A stretch of 64,000 nucleotides of DNA, from NCBI RefSeq assembly GCF_000003815.2, contig NC_049986.1:16483172-16547171 (forward strand), given 5' to 3'. Each line of letters opens with the position of its first letter. Positions within the stretch are counted from its first letter, which is position 1. A model generated the notes under the pieces. It saw nothing but the letters and a program-made list of their open reading frames with translations. It searched no databases and was not told where the DNA came from. Shown here piece by piece: positions 46,301 to 60,315 of the stretch. The position numbers were made by a program, and so were the translations under genes. This DNA comes from Branchiostoma floridae. Taxonomy: Eukaryota; Chordata; Leptocardii; Amphioxiformes; Branchiostomatidae.

Positions 46301-49300
46301 GAGAATCGGTCTTCGGCAGATATCATTTGTCATGATTGTATGATACTCTATGTTTTAAGCATCTGCGTTTGAGCAAAGATGGATATAAAACCATCCATTC
46401 TTGAAAATGGCACACGCAGATATTAGGTCACCCGCACTGAAATAAAAGAAAAAAGACCATTTTTGTTGTGTCTATGTTTAGTAGTCTCGACAAGGCTAAG
46501 AGAGTGCAAAGTGTCGGGCACCCCGTGTGCTGGAGTACTTATGATAGAGAATAATAGTAGTTTGAACATTCCCGTGGGTGGGCGGATGGCAGAGCGCTAT
46601 TTAAGCAGTACCATTGATCCAATTACAGGAAACCAATAACCCTTTCACGTACTGGTTGGAATGCCAGGTCCATTACATGGAAGACCCTATATGATTATCA
46701 ACATGCCATAAACCTAAATGAATGACTGAGTGCTTTACCTCAGATGAGAGAGGCTATTGCATTGGTCATTTGTGGTCACAGAGAGGTAGGATTTTATGCA
46801 AAAATGTTTGTACAATTCTTTAAATTTGTTAAAAACAGGCGTATGATTTTCAAGAATCTACTTATATTCTGGGATAAGGTAGATAAAGCCTTGGTAAGGG
46901 AGTAAATTGTAAATGTACAGTACATAGTTGTTTAAATATTTTATATGCAATACTACCTGATATCAAGGGTACACAGGGAAATTCTTTACAGCTTTCATCT
47001 TCGATCCAGTACAAGTACGTCAGTACTTTCATACAAATGTACGTCACTCCCTGCATGTGATATGACAGGGCAGGGAAGTTCTAACTGTGCGGTAAAGTCA
47101 ATTTTCAGTTAAACTGACCTGGTCGACTTAGTATGAGGGGGCCATTTTGGCCAATCACAATTGTTATGCTCTAATGGAGGTCGTATTATGCTTGGATTGA
47201 GCCTAACTGTTCCTCTATAGATTATATAGTAAAGTCAATACATCTATTGGGATTGCACAGTACTTTCATCAAATGGAATAATTGCTGAATTAGATAATTG
47301 AGTTAGATATCTCCCAGAGACCTGACAAGGAATGGATGTCTTAACCTTAAGGTGATGTCCTAATTCTGCTCATCATAAGAATATATAGCATTGTTTGTTA
47401 AAAGAGACCGACTATTGGCTCACTCACTGGATTAATAATAAATTCGGCACAAAAAGATTGGAATATCAACTTTGCTATATCATATTTCCTTTATTTCTGC
47501 ATGAATTTCAATGTATTATACATCAATAGAAAGCTTTTTGGTTCAATTTGTTATGGTATTAAACTTATAATGATTGTAAACTCAAGAAACGAGCACCAGG
47601 CCTTCTTGTGGGTCACCAAAAAGAAGTGCGCCAATTTCCCTGATTCTGTTCAACACTGTATCGTCCTGTTGGTATTGGTAAGTGTGTCAGTGATTTAATC
47701 AGCCATCCTTTCTTGTCACGTTTGGTATACAGAGTATACGCTTGTTTTGGCACACTTGAGTAGAGTATATCTACCCTTTCGGTAGTTGGATGGCCAAATC
47801 AAATCGTGGTGGCGGCAAGGAGAACCGCACGAGTTCTATAGACATATAGTGCATTGAAGTTGATGCAGAAACAACAGAAATATGATCAACCAAAGTTGAT
47901 ATTCCAAACCTTTTGTGTCGAGTTTATTTTCTATATATTAATTATTTGTATAAACTAGATATCTGCCACTGGTGTAGAAAATACCATGCTAGTTCCATTC
48001 GTATGTAAACCGTGTTTCTAAAACGTAATGATTTCAACCTGGACCATCGGTATTTCCTCTGTGGTGACGCATTTCTCTGCGATGAGACAAATTGATTTGA
48101 TGCGTCTCTCTGGGTTGATGTTCCGCTCAGTGACGATGTTACGTCTAGACGATTTCCCGCAATCAATGTATAAAGTGGAGAGGATTGATATATCTTTCCT
48201 TAAGTAAAGAATATGATAAATTGCAACATATTCACACAAAAATATGGTTGCCAATTTGTAGGATGTAGACCATTTTATGTCTAATCTTTCGGTACCTGTA
48301 TGGACCAGGACTAATGTCGATATAGGAAATTCTTAGACTACTTATCATATATGCAAATTTTCTCTTTTGGTGCAAACAATTCCTCGTACTCACCAACATT
48401 AAACGTAGACGTTTCTTTAGTTCGTATCTCGTTTATTTCGTGTGTTTGACCAACATCACCTTTGGATCCACAATTAGCTTGACACCAATCGTGGCAACAT
48501 CTGTTTCAGCAGCGAAGCCAAACTTTTAATCCTGTGTTTACTTTAAACTCCGGCCGTGTCTCAGGACCTCACCACAGGAGACATACATGTTTTGCTGCTG
48601 TGATGTGTGCAGCTATTTAGAATATTGATCATCAAGAAGACCTACATTCAAGGGAAATACTGGTAGCATTCTCTAAAGCTGAAGGGAAGAATAAGACCCG
48701 ATGAAATCCATCTTGAGCTGTTGGTGAAAAGATTCCCTATGTGCACTCAACCTCTCGCTGGGGCATTTTGGGGCCTAGTCAATTGGAGCTTGTGGTCCAA
48801 CACTCCCTGACTCGAATGAACCTTTTCATCATTAACCAACAGGAGCCCAAGATTCTGAAAATTCATCCAATAGGAGCTTGTGATTGTCGGTCAATATGAA
48901 GTCGAATCATCGTAGCCTCCAACCCCATGGTAACAGACAGATTTCGGTGTTTGAATAATTGGCCCGTTAGTACATCTGCATAAATCATCAGGATTAGAAT
49001 GTTTTCAATCATCGGGATTAGAATGTTTCCAATCATCAGTATTAGAATGTTTCCAATTCTCAAGACTTAGGGCTGTTGGCCATCACGCTAGCCAAGCGAA
49101 AGGGCTTCTAGAGGTTCAATTCATTCAGGCTCGACCACGAACAACGCTACTGAAATGCTAAGCTGATAAGTGAAGCAGAGAGGCATATTTTGGGACTGTA
49201 TTGATCAGTGATTGAGACGGGCCCCAGCTGCGAGCTGGGGTTGTGGAAGATTGGATCATCCGGAGGGACACTGCTGGCGGACATTGCCTTCAATATCATA

Positions 49301-50009
49301 GTCGTGTGACCTTCAAACTTTGACTACCGTCTCAGGCCGATATAAGACTGGTGGGTCAGGATGACAGCCTGATAGAATTATGCCTCAATAATTCGATGAG
49401 TTTTAAGATAGTTTTGAGGGTTTGAATATTACACGTTCTGATACACATACATTTTATAAACAAAGATAAGTACATTACCTCCTATTAGAAAAAAAATTTG
49501 AGGGCAAGGGGAGGGCCATAGAATTTTTTTTACCAGACCCATTTTGCACCAGCCCTCCCTCCCGGTAAATATCGTCAAGTCCCTAACAATGATTTTATAC
49601 ACCTGGTCTCACCAATGTCTAGATGTGCAGAGTTCGAATGGAGCCGTGAACAAATCGTTGACTTTTTCAAATTGTTCTTTTTTTACGCTTGTCCATAAAA
49701 GGGGAAGTAGGACGTCCTTTCTTTGCAAGAGCACGCAAGCTTGATGAATGACGCACACCAAGTGTAACACATGATACTAGATAAACACATTATATTGCTA
49801 TAGCCATTATATTGCAATAGGAGATTTTCACTGAAACAATGGCGTGCAAATACGTCTACATTTAGACTCAGGACGGGGCTCTCACGATGACAGTCCACAC
49901 AATCATTACTAAGTCAGACAGACATTGACGTTTTACATGATGGATGTGGTTAATGTGACATTTCTCCGAGTATTTCATTCCTTCAGGATTTAAACGACAG
50001 GAACGTTAC
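43370..50009. other. No gene supported
   Basis: The longest open frame (45538-46032, plus, ATG start, 164 codons) has no recognisable domain and no splice or promoter context that I trust. At 48980-49060 a short tandem repeat of CATC(A/G)GGATTAGAATGTTT, three units of about 29 bp, gives an artificial repeated minus-strand peptide. Confidence 0.4.
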
Positions 50010-50131
50010 CTTGACATTGAAGGCATGAAGGACTTGACGTGACAGTGACACGATGACTTTGTCGTTAGCGTTGTTGACCCAGAAGCTGTAGGTACTGCGG
50101 TCAGATCTCTCACAGGCCCCGATGTTGTCCC
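50010..50131 (-). CDS. Orphan internal exon, protein not recognised
   Basis: A 122-bp minus-strand segment with acceptor gtttttcccaag|gg and donor gtcaag|gtaacg. One frame is open throughout: two leading bases, then 40 codons including DNIGACERSDR, STYSFWVNNANDKVIVSL and SRQVLHAFNVK. The composition (alternating hydrophobic beta-like VIVSL, one Trp, one Cys) and a higher GC than the flanks look like a real extracellular or beta-sheet segment. I do not recognise the family. Neighbouring exons were not identified, although the 32.2-kb candidate lies downstream on the same strand. It belongs to a gene with long introns or with most exons outside the window. Confidence 0.6.
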
Positions 50132-53100
50132 CTTGGGAAAAACACAAATATCATCACTCTATATATCATGTTAAAATGAGTACCTAAACAAAAAAAAACA
50201 ATCGTTTATTTTTCGTGATGCCATTCCTTAAAATTTGAGGGAATTTGCGATTAAACGTCGTCCCGTAGTCGATGATTCAGATAAAACATTTAAATTCTAC
50301 CCTCTCTGTACATATATGCAAACATGGTGAATTTAGTCCACTATATTTCGTCCCTGTCTGCACAGCTCGATGTGTAAAAGTGACTGAGCAGATATAAACT
50401 CTGCCCAGTACAAACTATCTGAGTTCACGGTGACCATGATAAGCTTTTGTTATGTATCGCCAGGCTATCACCTGGCTGGAAGACTTTGATGGTTGATTGA
50501 CGACCACCCAAAAGAGCTTTTCCAAAGAGACGCCGCAACATTACGACCCTCCAAATGATATGCACCAGAGGACCTAATCGGGCAGGTTCGCGAGGGTTAA
50601 AGAAACGACCCTCAAGGTTAACGGCGCTTTTCAGCCACTCTGACGTGGGCTTTTTATTGGCATTGATTTTCCTAGATTTATCGCTGCAAGACTACCTCAC
50701 CCGTAATAGTTTGATGTCCATTTTGCACTAAAGGGGACGGTGTTAAGGGGGAAAGGGTTAGGTGTGCTAACGATAGCCTGACATACGACACCTACTGGAG
50801 GAGTCCAGTATCTCTGAAAGGGGACAATCGAACTCAGGATCTACTCGTAACCTCGAAACACGTACATCTTCAACATTTAAAGTAATGACTATCAAATGTC
50901 TGTAAAAGATCTTCGCATGTCAACCCGGTTCCTTTGCTCAGTTAAATCACGGATGCAAAAATTTAAAAGTTGTTGGTTGTGCTGATTAGGTATTATAAAC
51001 TCCACGCCTCTGCAGCCTTACAGACTTTCAGTGCGTGAGGGATGGAAAAGTTTCAGACTTGAGAAAACGCAGTTAACAGCACAATTCCTTCCTTGAACGC
51101 ATGTGTGATCACTAGAAGATAGCTAGCTAAAACAAAAAATACGTTCAAACAGTTTCTAAAGCCGATCTTACACATGCAGGACCACTAGCCCAGGTTGGCG
51201 GTAGTTTGGGAGTAGTCGGACAAGTATATGCCACGCCTAACTTTCACGGCAATCGTGTTCTAGCTATTTTGCAACCTTTCCACAACCAGTTCATGATCAA
51301 CCCGGGCCTGAAATGCTTTCGTAACTAGTCTCAATCACCTATCTCTCCCAACCAGCACCATTCATTTTTCTAATCCATTCCAGACATTGTCAACTCCCGA
51401 ATGTTTTGAACGATTTGAATATTTCTGCCTGTGCAGCCGACCCACCAGGTAGCCACAGTCAACCTTTGCCCCAATGTAAGGCTGGGAGTGGGAGGGAACC
51501 AGTGGTTGGCTGTGCAGAAGAGGGGCTTTTAAAAGTCACAAATGCAGGCAAAAACTTCACAACGCACTCATGGACATGGTACATAATGCGCCCCCTGACG
51601 ATCTGATATGCCTTAGCAATATTCTGTCATGTCACGTCTTGGAAGATGTTTGCTTGGAGCTTTTCTGTTTCCAAATAAGCTTTTAGCCAAGCTTACTTCA
51701 GTAAATTTACATATGATTGGACGTTTGGTATGACTTAAATGTTTGGATATAGTTAAGACAATGATACGTATTTATCTCTTTCTTAGTGGAATGGTAGTCA
51801 TTTAAACATTTTTAAAAAGTCATTTAAAAAGCTTCAAATTATCATCACGAGCCAAAGCACCTTCAATGCCTGATTATCATACATATGCTGCCGCTGTCTG
51901 ATGAAGACAAAGCACAAGCAAATCTGATTTAGCGCCAGGCATTTTCCACGCGAAATCCGCTCATATTGAGCTCGTAAAACAGCTATTACAACGACTTATC
52001 CATCCATTGCAGAAATCTCTTTGCTGCTTTCATAACCCAAATACCCATTAGGTTCCATCTATTCAACTTACGCGCTGCAATAATAGTATGAAAACGAATC
52101 TGAGAGGAACAAGAGGCCAACAAATCTACTTGATAAATCTCAATTCTGACGCCGCTGGAATCGATAGCACGGAGAATCTATCACTTAGAAGCATACGTGA
52201 AGAGTTTGGGCTTATTCTCGCGCGCAATGCGCTCCCCATTTTCATCGATTAATGATAAGGGTAATCTACTTCGTTGTCAATCAGTGAGCATAGTTGAATA
52301 TAGACGCCTTATAACTTCATGCAAAAGTAATTCGGTCTGGTTGCATGCAAGCTTTGTTTCCGGTAGCCCTTCGCTGTAAGACATTGTATCATGTCAGAGC
52401 AAACAGCATTATAGCTTAAAGAATAGTTTAAACTTGACATGAATATAGCACTGTACGTTAGAGATTCAATTACAAAAGTCCATTAGTGGCGTGTCAAAGG
52501 GTACAACAGCAATCTTCATGGACGTCTCCACAAAGAATTCTTGCAAATAACTGTATACACACAGTACATACGATCGTCACATATGTACAAACTATTACCG
52601 TGATATAAAGTATACATTTCTTTAGCTTTATTTCAGTAAAAAGCAGTCCTGGTACTTAATTGTTAAAATTAATCACTTGCGCAGCTAGTCGAGATCATTT
52701 CAATTCAATTTAGAGGCCAGTTGACAGAGTCCGCTTGTGAGGGACCTTAATGAGCGGCCGGCAATGCTATTGGTACTTGGTTCCATACTGCTGTAACTAA
52801 ACGCCTTTTAAGGAATTTGTACTTTATTTGTCTAATCTGAAAGAAATCGAAAAAGCTACTTTTGTGGTCCTGTTGTTTGTTAACTACTTGTTAGGTTCAC
52901 TACTAAGACATACAGGTTCGTGTTTGAAGACAATTCTCCTGAAAGTTGGCATTGTGTTCATTAACAGTCTGGTATTCACGGGCTTCAACTGGCACAAATG
53001 TGTGGCATTGTTCTGCACGCATTGTAGGGCAGTTTATATCTATTAATGTCTTGTTTGCCACTTGCTACCAGTAGAATCGTCTCGATGTTGCACTTATACC

Positions 53101-53840
53101 TTAATTATCTAATAATGTAAGATGATTTAATTATCATCCTACATCACAAGATATTTCTAAAGTTCTGATACCGGACATATAATACATGTAGTCATCAATT
53201 ATGTTTCAGCGCCATTGAATAGTTTTAAAAAACGGTAATAATACAAACCCCGTACACCAGTTAGAGCTCACACAGTTCATGGGCTTGATGTTCCCTCATC
53301 ATAAAGTAATGTAATTTACATTTACATGAACGATGGTCTAGTCCTACAGTTTAAACTCCACACGAGGCAAACGTCTAAATAGATTTTGACACCTAAATCC
53401 GTATACAAGTGGTGAACACTGTGCCCAAGTTTTGACAAATGACCGTTCACAAATTCCCAATAGAATTAAATCCATACGCCTTGATGCGCCGCTGAGACAG
53501 CAAACTGTTGAGGATTGTGATGTACATTCTCCACTGTCTGAGATGGATATTGCGTATTGATGCAAGCTAGGTTTGATTCATGACTGTTTCAGTCTCCAAT
53601 TTACTGAGCTTCTCAATAATTCAGCTGGGGGTCGTGACACGAAGGCCGAGAAAGCGTGTGATTAATTTGGGTTCTGACTTGGCTACTGCGTCGGTCGATC
53701 ACCCGCCGCAATCTCAGGAGTAGCTCCTCCAGCTAGGATAACTGGATCTCGGCTCGTAACATAAGCTCGTTAAGCTCATCATTGATGAGGACACTGATGG
53801 TGGGGGTATTACTGCATACGTGATTCGCTCTGTGGAAATA
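50132..53840. other. No gene supported
   Basis: AT-rich, no exon or clear repeat recognised beyond short palindromes. Presumed intron of the gene carrying the 50010 exon, or intergenic. Confidence 0.4.
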
Positions 53841-53846
53841 GTTAGG

Positions 53847-54082
53847 CCCCCTTTTCACAAGACGGCGATCGCGCTGCGCTCTCACTGCGACCTAAATAGG
53901 ATATGTGTAGCCTTCGATTTCACACTGGGTATATTATACAAAACGTAAAAGTATGACTGAAAAGACAACAAAACACAAAGTGAAAAAAAATCGTTTCTTT
54001 TCTATACAATTCATTGAGCGATATGTCAAATTTGATGTCGCAGAGAGAGCCCGGCGAGAGCGCCGTCCTAGTGGAAAGGGGG
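53847..54082. mobile_element. MITE, CCCCCTTTTCAC termini, copy 1 of 3
   Basis: Left CCCCCTTTTCACAAGACGGC and inverted right CCCCCTTTCCACTAGGACGG are terminal repeats. They continue through GCGATCGCGCTGCGCTCTC / GCGCTCTCGCCGGGCTCTC and ACTGCGACC / TGCGACA. The interior is AT-rich. A second copy starts 21 bp to the right. Confidence 0.7.
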
Positions 54083-54102
54083 TATGAGGAATACTGGGTT
54101 AG

Positions 54103-54345
54103 TCCCCTTTCCACTAGACGGTGGTCACAATGCGCTCTCACTGCGACCTAAAGCGGATGTATGTGTGTGTCTGACCTACGATTTCATTCTGGGTTTATCA
54201 TACGAAATGTCAAAATGTGACTCAAAAGACGAGAAGACATACGAAATGTAAAAAAGTTATTAAAAAAAATAGAATTCGTTGAGCAATCTGAAAAGTTTAG
54301 GTCTCAGAGAGAACGCAGCGAGAGCACCGTACTAGTGGATAAGGA
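54103..54345. mobile_element. MITE, CCCCCTTTTCAC family, copy 2 of 3
   Basis: Starts TCCCCTTTCCACTAGACGGT and ends AGCACCGTACTAGTGGATAAGG in the same arrangement as copy 1. The shared interior words are GATTTCA-TCTGGGT, AAAATGTGACTCAAAAGAC and TTCGTTGAGC. The two copies lie head-to-tail but are clearly diverged. Confidence 0.65.
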
Positions 54346-56026
54346 GAGAGAGGGGATATGGTCAGAATATTAATGTCTCTTTTAACACTTTAAGAAGTTT
54401 AAACGAAATGTAGTCCTCTCCAAAGCCGTAACTAGATCTGCTGAAATAACACATTGTAACTTTCATTAAGGTCTTTGGGTTCTTGTATACTGTCCCTTTT
54501 TGTATACTGTCCCTTTTTACAATAAAACAATACCTAATAAGCTCCAGTCGCTAAGAATATTACCAAAAAGAATTTCATTAAAACCGCCTTTTCTCTGTAA
54601 CCTGATGCCTATCTTTACTAACGATTGTTTGTCAGATACATATTGGTGTAGCGAAACGATACAGACACACTAACCCCACAGTCACAATTATCTATCCCGA
54701 CTTGCTTTATCTACTTTCACTGTCTCCTCCTGCTGCGACAGTTTTGTACTCAATTGATTATCGAATCTTGTAATGAAGGAAAGGAACAGCATCTGTATAA
54801 TTCATACTATGAAGAGTCAATATCACTTTCCTTATTCATTGATTTCTTCTCATTCTTGGGTGTCACGCACAGGGCCGTGATCCAAGGGGTCATTACATCC
54901 AAAGTTAACACTGACACTATTGTACAAGTGTACTATCGAAAGCGTGTCATTACCTCCTATGTTACACTCATGTACTATAGTTATTGTAACGGTTACAAAG
55001 AATTGAAATGACGTTATGCGATGTTGATGAATGAAATTGTTAATTTCACGTAGTTTGAGTTCTTTGCTGGCTTTACTCAAGAAAAGTATTTAAGATAAGA
55101 AAATTTCCAAGATCAATAGACACAAACTGTATGCAAGTCAGTTCAGCATTTCATCGGAGATGTTAAGTTGCAAGGCTTATACTTAAATTGCTTTGCTATT
55201 AGAGTTTGCAAAGAAAAGGAAAAGAAAAGACAATTAACCACTTGTTTTGTAAGTGGGATAGGTTCGTTCTTAGATGGGGATATTTTAGTTCCATGAATAT
55301 AATATTAATATTATCTTGGTTTTTGTTCCGCAGAGTTTAACAATTCTTAAAAAGAAAACAGTCGGACGCGGTGACAAACGATTAACTGTGTTTTATGATA
55401 AGATTGTTTATTGCAGTTTTACTTTCTTCAACATAACAAATTCACCCCACAGGGTTTCTTCTGTAGCTAGACACATTGATATGCATAATACCAATAATGA
55501 GCCAATGACGTATGAGAAATTCTATCTGGAACTGACATTTATGACATCATTTATACGGTTATTTGCGAGCATTTTGATAGCAATTGGACCTTATAGTGCA
55601 ATACTTCTTTCTTCAACCTCCTTGATGACTGGTGGTCGATTAATCGGTAATCGATGCGTTTATTGCAAAGCCAACACTAGCAGAAGCCGATAGCTCAGAG
55701 AAATGCGAGAAAAGACAAATGACGACGTGTCGTTTACACGTGAAGATGAATGAGGCGCACGGAGCGCTGCTAAAGCTGCATTATTCGCTGTCCGTGATTG
55801 TCATGAGGCATGACCCAGCACTCGCAAATTACCATCGATTGCCAAACATGACCTTCGGCCTCTAGTGTCGACGTTCGCGTGATGTGTGTAAGGTGGCTAA
55901 AGGCTGTTCGTCGGCAAAGATAAAGTGTGATCATTTTCATACTTCCTGATTGGCCCTTGGATATCATAGTTAAGGCTAGGGGCATAGCAGAGCCATAATG
56001 ACATGACACCGTCACCGTCAAAGGCA

Positions 56027-56237
56027 CCTTTCTAGTAGACAGCAATCGTCTATTTACCCCACAGCGACTACAATTGCTTGTTTGTAGCCCTTCATTTCAT
56101 CATCAAAATATGGTGCAAGATGTAGAAGTATGATTCAAAAGAAAACAAAAGAAAACTACAGATTCTCTAGTGATGAAATTCGTTGAGCGATCTGCCAAAC
56201 ATTTAGTCACTCAGTGAACGTACTTTGATCGTGGAAC
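56027..56237. mobile_element. Diverged MITE of the 53847 family, copy 3
   Basis: CACCTTTCTAGTAGACAGC ... CAGCGACTAC at the left, GTATGATTCAAAAGAAAAC and AAATTCGTTGAGCGATCTGC inside, and CAGTGAACGTACTTTGATCGTGGAA at the right follow copies 1-2 in order. Termini are more decayed. Confidence 0.5.
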
Positions 56238-56239
56238 GG

Positions 56240-59200
56240 TATGCAAGTGAAACTACAGCCTTGGGCATAAAAATACGGTACCTAATCAGTAGCTGACGAA
56301 CTTTTGACACAGAGCCTGTCCCTGCCCAAAGGTACCGTGAAAAGGCTTGTACCCAACTAGGGAACGTAACCATGCCAACTGCAGTACAGATTTATGCTTT
56401 ACAGATGGCAATTATTTTGTTCAAACCAGGCCAAGATACCGATTGACACACAGTACGTAACTAGAGTTTATTGGATAAGTCGTATGTAAACTTCGTTTTT
56501 ATGGACCAGATGTTCCTAAAATGTGCTACATTACCTAGCCTTAAATTCAACTGTACTGTTCTTGTTTTGTATCTAAAGCTTTTATAACTGTTTCCAAAAT
56601 ATGTTATTTGTTTTTAACCGTTTTGACGTCATTTTACTTATCAATTGTAAAATATTGTGTTGACTTTAGTTAGCCGTTTTTATTGCAACCATTTCAAAAC
56701 CTCTTGTTCCAGACTTTGGCATATGTCCCAACATTTCTGTGGTAATTGCGTTACGGTGGGAATTCACATTTTATGCAGATATTTATACTACGTTCTTGGC
56801 ACACATCTTAATCAATAAAATGGATTATTGCCCAAAAAGCAAATCTGAAGACGTTTAACAGCTGTTGGCTACTCAGAAATGGTGGTGAGTTTCCTGGAAA
56901 TCATTTATCATCCCTAAAATACACCAATTGTTGCGCCGATGTCTCACCTTAGGGAAATAACGCGTTTTGTTTATCTCACAACGGATTTAGTGATAATGCT
57001 TTAAGACACCTTTTATTATGGTATGGAAAAGAATCATTGATGGCATCCCAAGAGAACGGAGACGTGAGACAGTGTTGAAACCGTAGGTGGATATTGTATC
57101 AGAAGCTTAAGTCGTTTCTTGTTTTAATAGCGAGGAGCAGCTGAAAATGAAAGAAGAATAGGCTTGCCTAAAATCTTTGAAATCGTTATTCAACACACCA
57201 ATTTGTAGAATGGTTGAGTCTGAACTTTGTTGGTACTTACTTACAATTACTGACAAAAGTTACACTTACGTAACGAACGTTGTGAGGTTAACTACAATGT
57301 ATACTTGTTGAAAACCCTACTCAGAGAGAAAAATGGGGTTTTGCATCTACTGCGGCAGATCGGTGTGACCAGCTTATTGAAACCCAGCTAACCTAAAGTT
57401 ACATACTTTTACGATTGATCTCTTACAAGCTAGGTAAACAGGTCATGTTGACAAAGCAGAAAGATAATTACATACAGTGATAGAAGAATGTGGTATCTCA
57501 TTACATTACATGTACAAGTTTAGCTTTTTCTCGTTTTTGAGACAGCTGCGTACATTCTGGATCATGTATTGGAAATGATAGAAAAATGATGATATGATAA
57601 CATTTTGAAGTACGTTGTTTGAAACCTTTCTTTCAAAAGATTTGCTAGAGTGTATTTGCTAACTATCATGCAAACGTTGGTTCGTGAACCAGATGTGCCT
57701 TATATAAAGCATAAAATATTTCAAGTAGTAAACGCTTAGGGGATGATTTGTTGGCATAGGCATTAAAATATCATTCAAAGCACTGTTGCATATTCATTGA
57801 TGTAGCGTTGTGTAGCGTAACTTGTGATTTTAGACCGTAGGCTCTCCCTCTGCATTGCAGTTTGTCAGTCAGTTTATTACTGAATTCCAATATCCCTGCT
57901 GAGAGCGTTCTATTACCACGATTTACCTCCCCAGCCTCTCCAAACCTTTGCAGCTATGTAAGTGAACCAAACACTTGTACAGTCGTGTATCTTCTGTGAT
58001 TGTATCCCCCGCATAAAGTACAGCTAAGCTCTTGTCTGCGCAGTATTATGTGAATCTGATGTTTGGATAGTAACGCCGCTATAAGATACCATAACCAGAG
58101 GGCCCAGATTAGGTGAGGATTCTCCATGCTTTACGATATTACACTGAAGCGCATCCCAGTAACATTGGAACGGGAACCAGTTATCAGTTGTGCTACCTAT
58201 TGCTATGGAAAGTAGCAGGTCGCGTGGAAAGTAATCAGAAAAGATCAGAAAGTTTTCGTATTGCAGACGGCAACACTTGCTAGGTCCGGACCAGCCAAAC
58301 TGTATATCAAGAAGGCAACCTTTTCTTGGGATTTCCTAACGTGTAGTAATAACTTTCTTTGGACACTGTTTTGAAGAGAATTGTAGCCTTCCACGATACA
58401 GCGAAAGCGACAAACCATGCTCCAAGATGTAAATGTTGTCATGAGCAGATAAAGAGTATCAGTGGCGAGGCGCTGACAAGACGTCTGCAGGGTGGACGAC
58501 CCTGATGGTCAAACTTGTTGGCCTCCCTCCATCACCAAATCCCCAGTGCTGGAGACTAATGCGTCCCTATCGGACTACTGACGGACCGCTGTGCTCTTAG
58601 GGCCGCCGCCTGATTTCCATAGGCGCCATACTCTAAGTGAGAAGTCTTACATCAGCCCAGGCTTCGAGTTACCTTTCCATTTATCTTTGGTCCAAGCGTG
58701 CCCGGAGCGCCTCCTGCTAAACTAGGGTCGCGCCTCGGACATCTTGGCCACCATCTTGAGCACAGGAGACGGAGGCAGACTTTTACCCTTAGACCAAGGG
58801 AAAATATAGTCTGTGTTTCTTTATTTAAAGATTACAGCCGAAGTGATCAAAGAAATACTTTTCAACAATGTAAATTAAGCCGAAATGCATACGGACACGA
58901 ATTTTTAACATCATATTCTAATCATGCAGATATATTTTATACATTCAAAGAACAATTTGCTATTTCGACAGAAATGAGGGGGGCATTGGAAAAAGATTCG
59001 ACAACATTCTCATTACTTACATACATGTAGATGTTAGATCTTATGACCCTTGTTGGAATATTGAGTGATCAGGTACACGGAAACATGAAAACTTTTTTCC
59101 GAGGCCTGCTACTCGCAATCAGGCAGAGGGGCGTCCGTCCGGGACGATGAACACCAAAGAACGATGAATATATCTTAAGTGAGATAAGGTAAAAAAAGTA

Positions 59201-59450
59201 TCATTTTTGGAGTGTTCTGTTAAGTGGGTCATTATAAGGCATTTTTATCATTGACGTAAGTTTATGACGAGTTGACTGGAGAGAGAATTTGAGTTGAATG
59301 GATCATGGAGTAAATAGATAATGTAGTACATAATCAACGATATTGTGACTTTGGCGTTCAAAGTAACCAGTCCTTATACTGTTATGAAGCTCTTATTTGT
59401 TGCTTCCGGTCCTATATCAGATGTATGTTTCTCATATTGTTGGTCTTACT
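56240..59450. other. No gene supported
   Basis: No exon recognised. A GC-richer block at 58480-58800 holds a CAAGATGGTGG YY1-like motif on minus (near 58751) and short open frames. It could be a promoter region, but I see no gene to attach it to. Confidence 0.35.
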
Positions 59451-59458
59451 GCTGACAT

Positions 59459-60315
59459 CTAATAAGGATACCTGGAATGGTCTCGGCTTTGCTGCTGATC
59501 TGTCGCTATGGGCGGTTCATCAAAAACTGCAGACAGGTGCCTCGGATCCGTCGTACTGGCGACCATATTAACGATTTTGTCAGCGAGTGTCAGATCAGTC
59601 CCTTCCGGCCTAGAAAGCTCTGGATACACCTTGTGTGGTTGATTAATGTCCTTCAGATGCACCGGCGAGGCAATGAACTTTTTGGAGGTTAGCGAACGAT
59701 GATGCAAGGAGTGAACGGAAATAGCTTTATTTTTCGCTGTCTCGTAGAAAGAGCGAAAATGGTTGTTTCTCTGGTAAAAGTTTATAACGATTTTTCGAAC
59801 AGAATGTTTTACCAGAAGCATACGATGGTAATTTCGCTTTGACCCGGCGTCACCTATGAAAAACAACTTGGCGCGAACAGGTCAGGAACATAGCGTGTGG
59901 GCTTTGAGATAAATCCCCTTCTCTCCCTTAGGTCAGTCATTACTTTCACCATTCCTGCACGACAAACGTTATTAGCTCGCCACCAAATTGATAGCCTGAA
60001 GCTAGAGATGGCAATCATCATGTAGCCGTAACTCTTGAAGCGAAAGGGAAACCGAGTTTGATGTCTACTTCCGGCACTTCCCTGTCCAACACAAGCAAAG
60101 ATCCTGTGATAAATGGTTCTTCTACCACACAGCCAACTGATCCACATTGAACAAGTTGCAACCAGGAATCTTTTTCTTTGGCTTGAACTTTTACTCCTCA
60201 TCAGTCGCGTAGAGTCTTTAATGAGAGATGAATATTGATTAACTTGACAATGCAGTTGCATCCTAATGTGTAACTTGTCCCTCGTGAATGTATTGCTGGA
60301 TAGCAGACAGAGCAT
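59459..60315 (-). pseudogene. Two adjoining minus-strand open frames, possible broken gene, unidentified
   Basis: On minus, one frame is open from 60315 to 59854 and a second from 59866 to 59459. They meet near 59860, where one frameshift would join them into about 280 codons. The second is the more protein-like: SLTSKKFIASPVHLKDINQ, then LADKIVNMVASTTDPRHLSA. The local GC is above the flanks. No family recognised; it may be a decayed transposon ORF, a real gene with a sequence error, or chance. Confidence 0.25.

Noticed and set aside
48863-49063. Repetitive minus-strand peptide with ILIxMIGN-like units
   Set aside because: Produced by a 29-bp DNA tandem repeat of about three units, not by a protein repeat under selection.
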